Origin: Mesorhizobium mediterraneum
Lineage (GTDB): Bacteria; Pseudomonadota; Alphaproteobacteria; Rhizobiales; Rhizobiaceae
DNA length: 64,000 bases
Direction of reading: 5' to 3'
NCBI RefSeq assembly: GCF_002284565.1
Contig: NZ_NPKI01000018.1
Location: 157,205 to 221,204, forward strand
This document shows, piece after piece, positions 46,847-55,675 of the stretch. The notes beneath the pieces are model-generated. The model was given only the letters and a program-made list of their open reading frames with translations. It did no database searches and was not told the origin of the DNA. How positions within the stretch are numbered: the stretch's first letter is position 1; every line of letters starts with the position of its first letter. The position numbers and the translations under genes were made by a program.

Positions 46847-48100
46847 ATGAGAACCAGTCGCCGTTTCTTCCTTTCCGGAGCCTCCGCGTTGGCAGCGACG
46901 ATGCTTGCCGGTGGCGCCAGCGCGCAGGACGTGATCGGGGATATCCTGAAATCCTCGGGCCGCGGCAACTGGGACGACCAGTTCGACGCCCGCGCCAGCC
47001 AGGGCGGCAAGGTGGCTTCGACGCTGCCGATCGTCAGCCCGCAGACCGTTTCCTTTACCGAGCAGGCGATAGCGCAGTATCAGAATATCGTCGCGCAGGG
47101 CGGCTGGGAGCCGGTCCCGGACACCAAGAAATTGCAGCTCGGCGTCATCGACCCCGACGTGGTACCGTTGCGCAGGCGCTTGATGGTTTCGGGCGACCTG
47201 GCGCAGAGCGCCGGCCTGTCAGAGGCCTTCGATTCCTATGTCGATGCCGCGGTCAAGCGCTTCCAGGCGCGCCATGGCCTGCCTTCCGACGGGACCTTGG
47301 GCCAATATACCTATGCGGCGATGAATGTTTCGGCGCAGGTCCGGCTTGGCCAGTTGCAGACCAATCTGCAGCGGCTGCACGAGCGCGCCGGCACGCTGGG
47401 CAACCGTTATGTATTGGTCGACATCCCGGGCGCCCAGATCGAGGCGGTCGAGAACGACCGCGTCGTGCTGCGCCACACCGCCGTTGTCGGCAAGATCGAC
47501 CGCCAGACGCCGATCGTCGATTCCAAGATCAACGAGATCATCGTCAATCCCTACTGGAACGCGCCGGTCTCGATCGTGCGCAAGGACATCATTCCGCTGA
47601 TGCGGAAGGACCCCAACTATCTCAAGGACAGCAAAATCCGTCTGTTCGCACCGGATGGCAGCGAGGTCGATCCGCTGACCGTGGACTGGTCGACCGACGA
47701 CGCCGAGAAATACCGCTTCCGCCAGGATCCGGGCGCCGGCAATGCGATGGCCTCGGTCAAGATCAATTTCCCGAGCCCGGACGGCGTCTACATGCACGAC
47801 ACGCCGCAACAGAGCCTGTTCGGCAAGATGATGCGCTTCGATTCCTCGGGCTGCGTGCGCGTCCAGAACGTGCGCGATCTCGTCACCTGGATATTGCGCG
47901 ACACGCCGGGCTGGAACCGCCAGCATTTCGAGGCATCGATCAAGAGCGGCGAGAACATCCCGGTGCAGGTCAACAATCCGGTGCCGGTCTATTTCCTCTA
48001 CATCTCGGCCTGGTCGACGGGGCCTGGTGTCGTGCAGTTCCGCGACGACATCTACGGGCTCGATGGAGCCAACGAGCTGCAGATCACCTCTGCGCTGTAA
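46847..48100 (+). CDS. L,D-transpeptidase, YcbB-like, with Tat-type signal
   Basis: ATG 46847 gives 417 residues starting MRTSRRFFLSGASALAATML, a twin-arginine signal (SRRFFLSG) with cleavage after GASA. A peptidoglycan-binding domain is at about residues 95-160 (FDSYVDAAVKRFQARHGLPSDGTLGQYTYAAMN). The YkuD catalytic domain follows. It has YVLVDIPGAQIEAVENDRVV near 184-203, INEIIVNPYWNAP near 228, VYMHDTPQQSLFGKMMRFDSSGCVRVQNVRDL near 317-348, with His and the catalytic Cys in SSGCVRV. The enzyme makes 3-3 cross-links in peptidoglycan. The regulator ldtR is 3.3 kb upstream; the family link (ldtR controls ldtP) is established in Liberibacter. A terminator follows at 48121. Confidence 0.92.
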   Translation: MRTSRRFFLSGASALAATMLAGGASAQDVIGDILKSSGRGNWDDQFDARASQGGKVASTLPIVSPQTVSFTEQAIAQYQNIVAQGGWEPVPDTKKLQLGVIDPDVVPLRRRLMVSGDLAQSAGLSEAFDSYVDAAVKRFQARHGLPSDGTLGQYTYAAMNVSAQVRLGQLQTNLQRLHERAGTLGNRYVLVDIPGAQIEAVENDRVVLRHTAVVGKIDRQTPIVDSKINEIIVNPYWNAPVSIVRKDIIPLMRKDPNYLKDSKIRLFAPDGSEVDPLTVDWSTDDAEKYRFRQDPGAGNAMASVKINFPSPDGVYMHDTPQQSLFGKMMRFDSSGCVRVQNVRDLVTWILRDTPGWNRQHFEASIKSGENIPVQVNNPVPVYFLYISAWSTGPGVVQFRDDIYGLDGANELQITSAL

Positions 48101-48120
48101 GCGACTGATCTTTTTACTGA

Positions 48121-48147
48121 AAGGCCGCCGCTGAGGGCGGCCTTTTT
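48121..48147 (+). terminator. Intrinsic terminator of the L,D-transpeptidase gene
   Basis: AAGGCCGCC and GGGCGGCCTT form a stem around GCTGA (48121-48142), followed by TTTTT. It starts 20 bases after the stop codon at 48100. Confidence 0.92.
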
Positions 48148-48206
48148 GTATCCGGCTGGAGGGCGCGCTTTGCGCCGGTCCGGAAAGCGCCGTTCGGTAC
48201 AGGGCC

Positions 48207-49853
48207 ATGCAAGTTGCCGTCTTCATCCTGGTCGTGCTCGGCTTCGTCGCCGTTTCCGGTGCGCTAGTCCGGCTGGTGCGGGTGCCGTTGCCGGTGCTGC
48301 AGATTGCCATAGGTGCTGCACTCGCTTGGCCGGTGCGCGGCATCCATGTCGAGATCGATCCCGAGCTGTTCCTGCTGGTGTTCATCCCGCCGCTTTTGTT
48401 CGGCGACGCCGTTGGCGTGCCCAAGCGCGAACTGCTGGCGCTGCGCGGCCCGATCCTCGACCTTGCCATCGGGCTCGTCTTCTTCACCATCGTCGGCTTC
48501 GGCTATGCCTTGCATTGGCTGGTGCCGAGCATCCCGCTGGTCGTCGCCTTCGCGCTCGCAGCGGTGCTGTCGCCGACCGACGCGGTAGCCGTCTCCTCGA
48601 TCGTCGACCGGAACGTGGTGCCGGCGCGGCTGATGCATATTCTGGAAGGCGAGTCGCTGCTCAACGACGCGTCTGGCCTCGTCATGTTCCGCTTCGCCGT
48701 GGCAGCAGCGCTGACCGGCAGCTTTTCCTTCGCCGCCGCTTCGCTGAGTTTCTTCTACGCCGTTGCTGCCGGCATCCTGGCCGGCGTGGTGGCGGTGTTC
48801 GCCGCCGCCAAGGCGCTGCAATTGCTTAACCGCATCGGCGGTGTGCCAGCCGAGGCACAGGTGCTGGTGATGATCCTGATCCCCTTCATTGCCTATCTCG
48901 GCGCCGAGCATGCCGGCGCGTCCGGAATCCTGGCCGCCGTCACCGCCGGTGTGCTCACCAGTGGGTCCGGCATATTCCGCTATCTCGGGGTATCGGCGCG
49001 CATGCAGACCATATCGCTGTGGACGACGCTGTCCTTCGTCTTCAACGGTGCGCTGTTCATCCTGCTCGGCCTGCAGCTTCCCGACATCATCCGCCATGTG
49101 CCGCCTGAGCTGAGCAGCCGGCATTGGCTGATCGAGCCGATCCTGACTGTGCTGATCCTTACCCTATGCCTGATCGCGCTGCGCTTCCTGTGGATCTGGG
49201 TCGGTGACATCGCGGCACGCCTTGCCGCGCGATTTGGCAAGCGCAAGGCCGAGACGTTCGGCCTGCGCGTGCGGCTCGCCGGCTCGGTGGCGGGCGTGCG
49301 CGGCGCCATCACGCTGGCCGGCATCCTGTCGCTGCCGCTCGCCATGCCGGACGGCTCGCCGTTTCCGGCGCGCGATGTGGTGATCTTCCTCGCCGCGGGC
49401 GTCATCATCTGTTCGCTTGTCATCGCCAGCCTTGCCTTGCCGAAGATAGCGCGCGGGCTGGTCGAGCCGGGCGAGCATCCCGGTGCTGCCGAGGAACGCC
49501 TGGCGCGTGTCGGCGCGGCCAAGGCGGCGATCGCCCGCATCGAGAGCATCGCGGGGACACAAGACGGGGACGAAGGCGAGGTGCCCGGTGCCCGGCTTGC
49601 CGCTGCCGACAGCATCGTCGCCGGTTATCGGCGTCGCATCGCCGCCTCCGACGAGGCCGATGAAGCCCGCACCGAGGCCCGCGAAGCCGGACGGCTCGAG
49701 CTCGAAATGAGGCTTGCCGGCATCGAGGCCGAGCGCGCGGCCGTGCGCGCCATGTTTCGCAGCCGTGAGATCAACGACCATACGATGCAGGCGCTGTTGA
49801 CCGAGATCACGCTTACCGAAGCCTTGCTGAAGGGCCGTCAGGCGAGGAAATAG
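48207..49853 (+). CDS. CPA1-family Na+/H+ antiporter
   Basis: 548 residues starting MQVAVFILVVLGFVAVSGAL. About 12 spans occupy residues 5-430. The CPA1 phrase is in FALAAVLSPTDAVAVSSIVDRNVVPARLMHILEGESLLNDASGLVMFRFAVA near 118-167, where the Asp pair is typical (SPTDAVA, NDASGL). A later helix has VAGVRGAITLAGILSLPLA near 360. A C-terminal cytoplasmic part of about 120 residues is Ala/Glu/Arg-rich, with long helical charged runs (RLELEMRLAGIEAERAAVRAMF), probably a coiled-coil regulatory tail. The ion exchanged is inferred. Separate unit after the terminator. Confidence 0.9.
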   Translation: MQVAVFILVVLGFVAVSGALVRLVRVPLPVLQIAIGAALAWPVRGIHVEIDPELFLLVFIPPLLFGDAVGVPKRELLALRGPILDLAIGLVFFTIVGFGYALHWLVPSIPLVVAFALAAVLSPTDAVAVSSIVDRNVVPARLMHILEGESLLNDASGLVMFRFAVAAALTGSFSFAAASLSFFYAVAAGILAGVVAVFAAAKALQLLNRIGGVPAEAQVLVMILIPFIAYLGAEHAGASGILAAVTAGVLTSGSGIFRYLGVSARMQTISLWTTLSFVFNGALFILLGLQLPDIIRHVPPELSSRHWLIEPILTVLILTLCLIALRFLWIWVGDIAARLAARFGKRKAETFGLRVRLAGSVAGVRGAITLAGILSLPLAMPDGSPFPARDVVIFLAAGVIICSLVIASLALPKIARGLVEPGEHPGAAEERLARVGAAKAAIARIESIAGTQDGDEGEVPGARLAAADSIVAGYRRRIAASDEADEARTEAREAGRLELEMRLAGIEAERAAVRAMFRSREINDHTMQALLTEITLTEALLKGRQARK

Positions 49854-49970
49854 CCGGCTCTTCGCCTTGCTGCCGCAATCCGGCCAGCAAATTTCGCGCC
49901 TCAAACGTGGCGGGGCGGAAGCAACTGTGTTAATGGCGCGGCAGACCCCCGGACGACAAGGATCTCAAGC

Positions 49971-51284
49971 ATGGCAACAGCAGCGGCAGTGTCGAACAAA
50001 TTCGAATCCTTCTTCGAAACCACGCTTGCCGATGCCGATCCGGAGATTTTCGGCGCGATCCGCAATGAACTTGGCCGCCAGCGCCACGAGATCGAGCTGA
50101 TCGCTTCGGAAAACATCGTCTCCCGCGCCGTGCTGGAGGCGCAAGGGTCGATCATGACCAACAAGTATGCTGAGGGCTATCCGGGCAAGCGCTACTATGG
50201 CGGCTGCCAATTCGTCGACGTGGCCGAGGAACTGGCCATCGAGCGCGCGAAAAAACTCTTCGGCTGCAACTTCGCCAACGTCCAGCCGAATTCCGGCAGC
50301 CAGATGAATCAGGCGGTGTTCCTGGCGCTGCTGCAGCCCGGCGACACCTTCATGGGCCTCGACCTCAATTCCGGTGGGCACCTGACGCATGGCTCGCCGG
50401 TCAACATGAGTGGCAAATGGTTCAAGGTCGTTTCCTACGGCGTGCGCAGGGACGATCACCTGCTCGACATGGATGCGATCGAGAAGACCGCGCAGGAGAC
50501 CAAGCCGAAGCTGATCCTGGCCGGCGGCACCGCCTATTCGCGCGTCTGGGACTGGAAGCGCTTTCGCGAGATCGCCGACTCGATCGGTGCCTATCTGATG
50601 GTCGACATGGCGCATATCGCCGGCCTGGTCGCCGGCGGCGTGCATCCATCGCCGCTGCCATATGCCCATGTGGTGACCACAACCACGCACAAGTCGCTGC
50701 GCGGCCCGCGCGGCGGCATGATCCTGTGCAATGACGAGGACATCGCCAAGAAGATGAATTCGGCCGTGTTTCCGGGCCTGCAGGGTGGTCCGCTGATGCA
50801 TGTCATAGCTGCTAAGGCGGTAGCCTTCGGCGAAGCGCTGAAGCCAAGCTTCAGACTCTATGCCGAGAGCGTCGCCGCCAATGCCAAGGCGCTCGCCTCC
50901 AGCCTGCAGGAAACCGGCCTCGACATCGTTTCCGGCGGCACCGACAACCATCTGATGCTAGTCGACCTGCGTCCCAAGAACGCCACCGGCAAGCGCGCCG
51001 AGGCAGCGCTTGGCCGCGCCAACATCACCTGCAACAAGAACGGCATTCCTTTCGATCCCGAAAAGCCGTTTGTCACCTCGGGTGTGCGCCTCGGCACGCC
51101 GGCCGGCACCACGCGCGGTTTCGGCCAGGCCGAGTTTCGCGAGATCGGCAAGCTGATCGCCGAGGTGCTGGACGGGCTCAAGGCCGCAAATTCCGACGAG
51201 GGCAATGCGGCCGTCGAGGCCGCGGTGAAGGCGAAGGTGGCCGCGTTGACGGACCGCTTTCCGCTCTATCCATATCTCGGCTGA
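49971..51284 (+). CDS. glyA: Serine hydroxymethyltransferase
   Basis: 437 residues starting MATAAAVSNKFESFFETTLAD. SHMT interconverts serine plus tetrahydrofolate with glycine plus methylene-tetrahydrofolate. Seen are SRAVLEAQGSIMTNKYAEGYPGKRYYGGCQFVDVAEELA near 45-83, SPVNMSGKWFKVVSYGVRRDDH near 142-163, and the PLP Lys in VVTTTTHKSLRGPRGGMIL near 238 (the TTTTHKSLRGPRGG box). A 15-residue extension before the SHMT start is normal for rhizobia. The next gene begins 82 bases downstream. Length is as expected. Confidence 0.97.
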   Translation: MATAAAVSNKFESFFETTLADADPEIFGAIRNELGRQRHEIELIASENIVSRAVLEAQGSIMTNKYAEGYPGKRYYGGCQFVDVAEELAIERAKKLFGCNFANVQPNSGSQMNQAVFLALLQPGDTFMGLDLNSGGHLTHGSPVNMSGKWFKVVSYGVRRDDHLLDMDAIEKTAQETKPKLILAGGTAYSRVWDWKRFREIADSIGAYLMVDMAHIAGLVAGGVHPSPLPYAHVVTTTTHKSLRGPRGGMILCNDEDIAKKMNSAVFPGLQGGPLMHVIAAKAVAFGEALKPSFRLYAESVAANAKALASSLQETGLDIVSGGTDNHLMLVDLRPKNATGKRAEAALGRANITCNKNGIPFDPEKPFVTSGVRLGTPAGTTRGFGQAEFREIGKLIAEVLDGLKAANSDEGNAAVEAAVKAKVAALTDRFPLYPYLG

Positions 51285-51366
51285 GCCCACGCAAACTGTC
51301 ATCCCTTATCGGCCGTAGGAGAAGCACCGTTCCAGCGGGGACGGAGTCCGGACAGGAGCCCTGACG

Positions 51367-51951
51367 ATGATGCAGATTTTCCGTGTCGCTGGTTTTGGCG
51401 CGTTTGGCGTGTTGGCGACATTGACCACCTTGCCGCTGTCCGCCGCCTTGGCACAGTCCGCGCCCACCCCGGCCGCACCTAAGACGGAAACCTTCGGCAA
51501 ATGGTCCACCACCGTGGACGAGATCGATACCGGTGAGGATCTGCGCAAAACCTGCGTCGCCTCGACCGCCTTTCTCGACGCGAGCGGTACCAGCGGCACC
51601 CTCACACTCGCTATCTCGAACGGTGATGCACTGCCGCCCGATGGCTATCCGACCCTTGTCGTCGCCATGAAAAACAAGGACTTGCCGACTGGCGAGAACA
51701 TTCCGGCGGTGTTCGGCGACAGCAACGGCAAGGTCAAGGCGACCGTCAATGCCCTTGCCGGCGGGAAGTGGATGTTGAACAACAAGACCGAGGTCAGTCT
51801 GGCGCTGCTGCGGGCCATGCGCCGCGCCAGCTCACTCGATGTCACCTTCGGCGACACGCCAGTCGCGACTGTATCGATGGACGGCTTCACCAAGGCCTAT
51901 CGCAGCCTCGGCGTATCCTGTGGATTCCCGACCGGCGATGTCGCGCCGTAA
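51367..51951 (+). CDS. Secreted protein, invasion-associated-locus-B-like layout
   Basis: 194 residues starting MMQIFRVAGFGAFGVLATLT with a signal peptide cut after LAQS (about residue 34), followed by an Ala/Pro linker. The mature chain starts ETFGKWSTTVDEIDTGEDLRKTCVA, then has repeated β-type segments and ends with two Cys-containing pieces (SCGFPTGD). The form FG.W....(D)...C resembles the IalB family of periplasmic proteins, but the match is too loose to name it. It is on the same strand between glyA and nrdR; its role in that context is unclear. Confidence 0.65.
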   Translation: MMQIFRVAGFGAFGVLATLTTLPLSAALAQSAPTPAAPKTETFGKWSTTVDEIDTGEDLRKTCVASTAFLDASGTSGTLTLAISNGDALPPDGYPTLVVAMKNKDLPTGENIPAVFGDSNGKVKATVNALAGGKWMLNNKTEVSLALLRAMRRASSLDVTFGDTPVATVSMDGFTKAYRSLGVSCGFPTGDVAP

Positions 51952-52101
51952 TCGGCCGGCGTTGCCGTCTGGCATGATGCTGGCAATTTTCCTCGCGCCT
52001 CGCTATCTCTGAGGCGCGAGAGGCCATCCCCGGTGCTTTGCCATCCCGACAAAAACCTCTAAGCCTTTCGCTCCACGAGAATCGCGAACAAAAGGCTCTC
52101 C

Positions 52102-52593
52102 ATGCGCTGTCCCTACTGCCAGTCCGAAGATACGCAGGTGAAGGATTCGCGCCCCGCCGAAGATGGCGCGGCGATCCGCAGGCGGCGCGTCTGCCCCGAT
52201 TGCGGCGGTCGCTTCACCACCTTCGAGCGTGTGCAGTTGCGCGACCTCGTGGTGGTGAAGAAGTCCGGACGCAAGGTGCCCTTCGACCGCGACAAGCTGC
52301 TGCGCTCGGTCGAGATCGCGGTGCGCAAGCGCAATGTCGATCCCGAGCGCATCGACCGCGCGGTGACCGGCATCGTGCGCCAGCTCGAAAGCTCGGGTGA
52401 GACTGAAGTCGCCTCGGGCGAGGTCGGCCGCCTGGTGATGGAGGCGCTGAAGTCGCTCGACGATGTCGCTTATGTGCGCTTCGCCTCGGTCTATCGCAAT
52501 TTCCGCGAGGCCAAGGATTTCCACGACGTGCTGGGCGAACTGAAGGGTGACGAGCTCAAGGGTGACGAGCTCAAGGAAGAGGACGCCGGCTGA
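52102..52593 (+). CDS. nrdR: Transcriptional repressor NrdR
   Basis: 163 residues. The zinc ribbon MRCPYCQSEDTQVKDSRPAEDGAAIRRRRVCPDCGGRFTTFERVQ occupies residues 1-44 with Cys at 3, 6, 31 and 34, and an ATP-cone follows (VKKSGRKVPFDRDKLLRSVEIAVRKRNV near 53-80). NrdR senses ATP/dATP and represses ribonucleotide reductase genes. The C-terminus carries a short repeat GDELKGDELKEED, longer than the E. coli protein. It starts the ribD-ribE-ribH-nusB cluster; ribD starts 2 bases after its stop, so they are cotranscribed. Confidence 0.97.
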   Translation: MRCPYCQSEDTQVKDSRPAEDGAAIRRRRVCPDCGGRFTTFERVQLRDLVVVKKSGRKVPFDRDKLLRSVEIAVRKRNVDPERIDRAVTGIVRQLESSGETEVASGEVGRLVMEALKSLDDVAYVRFASVYRNFREAKDFHDVLGELKGDELKGDELKEEDAG

Positions 52594-52595
52594 GC

Positions 52596-53726
52596 ATGGC
52601 AAGGCCCGGGCGCAGTCAAGCCGAACAAGAGGTTCTTGATCGCCGCTTCATGGCGGCGGCACTCAGGCTGTCGCGGAAAAACGCCGGGCGGACCTCGACC
52701 AACCCTTCGGTCGGCACGCTGATCGTGCGCGACGACGGCACCGGGCCGATGATCGTCGGCACCGGTGTCACTGCTGTCGGTGGCCGGCCGCATGCCGAAA
52801 CGGAAGCTCTGGCCGAGGCCGGCGAGCTGGCCCGCGGTGCCACCGCCTATGTCACCCTGGAGCCCTGCGCCCACCATGGCCGCACGCCGCCTTGCGCCAA
52901 TGCGCTGCTCAATGCCGGAGTCACGCGGGTGGTTGGGGCTGCGAGCGACCCCGATCCACGCGTGTCCGGCAATGGCTATGCGATCCTGCGTGCCACCGGT
53001 GTCGAAGTGGTCGAAAAGGTGCTGGTGGCAGAAGCCGCCGAGCAAATGGCCGGCTATCTCACTCGATCTCTCAAGAAGCGTCCGGAAGTGATTCTGAAAC
53101 TTGCACTTTCCAGCGACGGCAAGATCGGCATGGAAGGCGAGGGGCAGGTCTCGATCACCGGCGACATCGCTCGGCGCGAAGTCTATCTGATGCGGGCCGA
53201 AGCCGACGGCATACTGATCGGCATCGGCACGGCGCTGGAGGACGATCCGGCGCTGACGGTGCGGTTGCCGGGGCTGGAAAACCGTTCGCCGGCGCGCATC
53301 GTGCTCGATCGCCAGATCAGGCTGCCGGAGACGTCGAAACTGGTAGCCGGCGTCGACCGGGTTCCGCTCTATGTCGCCGCCTGTGCTGAAGCCGATCCGC
53401 ACCGGCGGGCCGCGCTCGAACGCGTCGGCGTGCGCTTCATCGGCACTGAGACGTATGAAGGCGATATTGCGCTGCCGGAGCTGCTCGAGGACCTGGCCGC
53501 GCTCGGCATGGCGAGCGTGCTGGTCGAGGGCGGCGCCAAGGTGGCCAGGGCCTTCCTCGCCGAAGGGCTGGTCGACCGCATCGTGCTGTTCCAGGGGCCG
53601 GAGCCGATTGGCAAGGGCGGCATTGCATCGCCCATCGACGCCAGCCATATCCCGGCAGGATTTCGCAAATTGCGCGACATGCGTTTCGGCGAAGACAGTT
53701 ACGCCGAGTGGATAAGGGATTTCTGA
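52596..53726 (+). CDS. ribD: Bifunctional diaminohydroxyphosphoribosylaminopyrimidine deaminase / reductase
   Basis: 376 residues starting MARPGRSQAEQEVLDRRFMA. The deaminase zinc site is HAE (GGRPHAETEALAE near 64) and PCAHHGRTPPC near 95-105. The reductase domain starts near 165 with LKLALSSDGKIGMEGEGQVSITGDIAR and ends with VLVEGGAKVARAFLAEGLVDRIVLFQGPEPIGKGG. It catalyses two steps between GTP cyclohydrolase II and lumazine synthase. The stop TGA at 53724 overlaps ATG of ribE at 53726. No FMN riboswitch is seen in front of the cluster. Confidence 0.96.
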   Translation: MARPGRSQAEQEVLDRRFMAAALRLSRKNAGRTSTNPSVGTLIVRDDGTGPMIVGTGVTAVGGRPHAETEALAEAGELARGATAYVTLEPCAHHGRTPPCANALLNAGVTRVVGAASDPDPRVSGNGYAILRATGVEVVEKVLVAEAAEQMAGYLTRSLKKRPEVILKLALSSDGKIGMEGEGQVSITGDIARREVYLMRAEADGILIGIGTALEDDPALTVRLPGLENRSPARIVLDRQIRLPETSKLVAGVDRVPLYVAACAEADPHRRAALERVGVRFIGTETYEGDIALPELLEDLAALGMASVLVEGGAKVARAFLAEGLVDRIVLFQGPEPIGKGGIASPIDASHIPAGFRKLRDMRFGEDSYAEWIRDF

Positions 53727-54343
53727 TGTTTACCGGGATTGTCACCGATGTCGGCACCGTCGCTGCCGTCAAGCCACTGAGGGAAGGGGTCGGCTTGCGT
53801 ATAGACACCGCCTATGACCCTGAAACAATCGCCATTGGGGCTTCGATTTCTTGCGGCGGCGTCTGCCTGACCGTGACGGCGCTGCCGGAAAGCGGCGCCA
53901 ATGCGCGCTGGTTCGAGGTTGAGGCCTGGGAAGAGGCGCTCCGGCTGACGACAGCGGCTGACTGGAAATCCGGCGCCAGGATCAATCTTGAGCGAGCGCT
54001 GAAGATCGGTGACGAACTCGGCGGCCATATCGTGTCAGGCCATGTCGACGGCATGGCCGAGATCGTGGCGCGCGAGGAGGAAGGCGACGCCGTGCGCTTC
54101 ACGCTGGAAGCACCGCGCGACCTGGCCAAGTTCATCGCCCCGAAAGGCTCCGTCGCGCTCGACGGCACGTCGCTCACCGTCAACAAGGTCGAAGGCACAC
54201 GCTTCGACGTGCTGCTGATCCATCACTCGCTGACGGTGACCACCTGGGGCGAACGCCAGGTCGGCGACCCGGTCAACCTCGAGATCGACACCATGGCCCG
54301 CTATGCGGCGCGGCTAGTGGAGGCGGCGAAAGAGGGGCTTTAG
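53726..54343 (+). CDS. ribE: Riboflavin synthase alpha chain
   Basis: 205 residues from ATG 53726 (MFTGIVTDVGTVAAVKPLRE). The two lumazine-binding repeats are visible: GASISCGGVCLTVTALPESGANARWFEVEAWEEALRLTTAADWKSGARINLERALKIGDELGGHIVSGHVDGMAEIV for the first half and GSVALDGTSLTVNKVEG for the second. Each half has the characteristic C/SxGxxLT motif. It dismutates two lumazines to riboflavin. The reading frame extends to 53708 but MFTGI is the universal start. The gap after it holds an antitoxin remnant before ribH. Confidence 0.96.
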   Translation: MFTGIVTDVGTVAAVKPLREGVGLRIDTAYDPETIAIGASISCGGVCLTVTALPESGANARWFEVEAWEEALRLTTAADWKSGARINLERALKIGDELGGHIVSGHVDGMAEIVAREEEGDAVRFTLEAPRDLAKFIAPKGSVALDGTSLTVNKVEGTRFDVLLIHHSLTVTTWGERQVGDPVNLEIDTMARYAARLVEAAKEGL

Positions 54344-54402
54344 AAATTTCTTCGCAACCCCGAGCGATAGCGGTAGACAGTCGTCAGGAGAACGGAACGG
54401 CT

Positions 54403-54600
54403 ATGACTTCGCTTGAATGCCGACCTTTGCAGCTATCTGATCGGGACCGCCAGGTTTTCGTGGATGCTCTTCTCAAGCCGCAGCCGGTGAACGATCGTTT
54501 GCGCGACACGGTGCGCAGATATCGGCGGGCTACTTGCTCTCGGGAGGCGGGCTCTGAATTTGTCGGGCCGAAAGACTTGCCTCCGGCACGGCAGGAATAG
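54403..54600 (+). pseudogene. Remnant of a DUF1778 (TacA-like) antitoxin
   Basis: 65 codons starting MTSLECRPLQLSDRDRQVFV. The part LQLSDRDRQVFVDALLKPQPVNDRLRDTVRRYRR matches the C-terminal, toxin-binding half of DUF1778 antitoxins (L.LS..D...F..ALL.PP.PN..LR.A..RYR). The N-terminal ribbon-helix-helix DNA-binding part is missing and the first residues are not family-like. The GNAT toxin that should follow is absent, since the ribH gene starts at 54684. I read it as the tail of a lost toxin-antitoxin module. It may still be translated within the rib operon. Confidence 0.55.
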
Positions 54601-54683
54601 CCGAGCGCCTAGCAACATTCCAACATCTTCGCTTGCGATCAAACCGGCTTCGGCCTAAGTCACCGGCGATCCCGGAGACATCT

Positions 54684-55178
54684 ATGGCTGGCACATCCCA
54701 ACACGGCAAAGCGTTCATTCGCCCGAAGAAGAAGGCCCACCTTCTTGTCATCGAGGCGCGCTTCCATGACGATCTTGCCGACGCGCTGCTCGAAGGCGCG
54801 ACAACCGCGCTCGATGAAGCGGGCGCGACATACGATGTCGTCACCGTTCCGGGCTCGCTCGAGATTCCCGCGGTGATTTCTTTCGCGCTCGACGGCGCCG
54901 CCGAAGGCGGGCCAAGCTATGACGGTTTTGTCGCCCTCGGCACCATCGTGCGTGGTGATACCTATCATTTCGACATCGTCGCCAATGAATCGAGCCGAGC
55001 CCTGATGGACCTGTCCGTGCAGGAAGCGGTCTGCATCGGCAACGGCATCCTGACCACAGAAAATGACGAACAGGCCTGGACGCGGGCCAAACGCTCGGAA
55101 GGCGACAAGGGCGGCTTTGCCGCGCGTGCGGCGCTGACTATGATTGCCCTCAAGCAACAGTTGGGAGAGCGATCGTGA
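54684..55178 (+). CDS. ribH: 6,7-Dimethyl-8-ribityllumazine synthase
   Basis: ATG at 54684 gives 164 residues, starting MAGTSQHGKAFIRPKKKAHL. Seen are TVPGSLEIPAVISFAL near 52-67, and the catalytic stretch YDGFVALGTIVRGDTYHFDIVANESSRALMDLSVQ near 77-111 with His in DTYHF; then GNGILTTENDEQAWTRA near 119-135. It joins the pyrimidine and the 4-carbon unit to make lumazine. The last bases overlap the start of nusB (GTG at 55175). The upstream gap of 84 bases separates it from the antitoxin remnant. Confidence 0.96.
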   Translation: MAGTSQHGKAFIRPKKKAHLLVIEARFHDDLADALLEGATTALDEAGATYDVVTVPGSLEIPAVISFALDGAAEGGPSYDGFVALGTIVRGDTYHFDIVANESSRALMDLSVQEAVCIGNGILTTENDEQAWTRAKRSEGDKGGFAARAALTMIALKQQLGERS

Positions 55179-55675
55179 GCGAACCCGCATCACCCGGCCA
55201 GCCCGCGGCACGCCACGCCAACAAGCGCGGTGCTGCCCGTCTAGCCGCCGTGCAGGCGCTCTACCAGATGGATGTGGCCGGCAGCGGCGTCTTCGAGATC
55301 ACCGCCGAATACGAGGCGTTCAGGCTCGGCAAGGAAGTCGACGGCGCCCTCTATCGCGAGGCGGACGCACAATGGTTTCGCGCCATCCTCGCCGGCGTCG
55401 TCGAGAACCAGAAAACCATCGATCCGATCATCCGCCAGGCGCTGACCGAGGACTGGCCATTGTCCAGGCTCGATTCGACGCTGCGCGCCATATTGCGCGC
55501 CGGCGTCTACGAGCTGATGAAGCGAGAGGACGTGCCGGTGGCTGTCATCGTTTCGGAATATGTCGATATCGCCAAGGCGTTTTACGAAGAAGACGAGCCG
55601 AAGCTGGTCAACGCGGTGCTCGATCGCGTGTCGCGCCGCGTGCGCGGCGAGGGGCGTGGCAAGGACGCTTCATGA
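55175..55675 (+). CDS. nusB: Transcription antitermination factor NusB
   Basis: GTG at 55175 in GATCGTGAGC gives 166 residues starting MSEPASPGQPAARHANKRGA. NusB with NusE binds BoxA RNA and supports rRNA antitermination. Family features are KRGAARLAAVQALYQMDVAG near 17-36, AGVVENQKTIDPIIRQALTEDWPLSRLDSTLRAILRAGVYELMKREDVPVAVIVSEYVDIAKAFYEEDEPKLVNAVLDRVSRRVR near 73-158. The 4-base overlaps with ribH and with the following MFS gene (ATGA at 55672) show a tight operon. Confidence 0.95.
   Translation: MSEPASPGQPAARHANKRGAARLAAVQALYQMDVAGSGVFEITAEYEAFRLGKEVDGALYREADAQWFRAILAGVVENQKTIDPIIRQALTEDWPLSRLDSTLRAILRAGVYELMKREDVPVAVIVSEYVDIAKAFYEEDEPKLVNAVLDRVSRRVRGEGRGKDAS

Noticed and set aside
51952..52101. 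FMN riboswitch in front of the nrdR-rib cluster
   Set aside because: The conserved RFN element sequence blocks are not seen, and the gap is only 150 bases.
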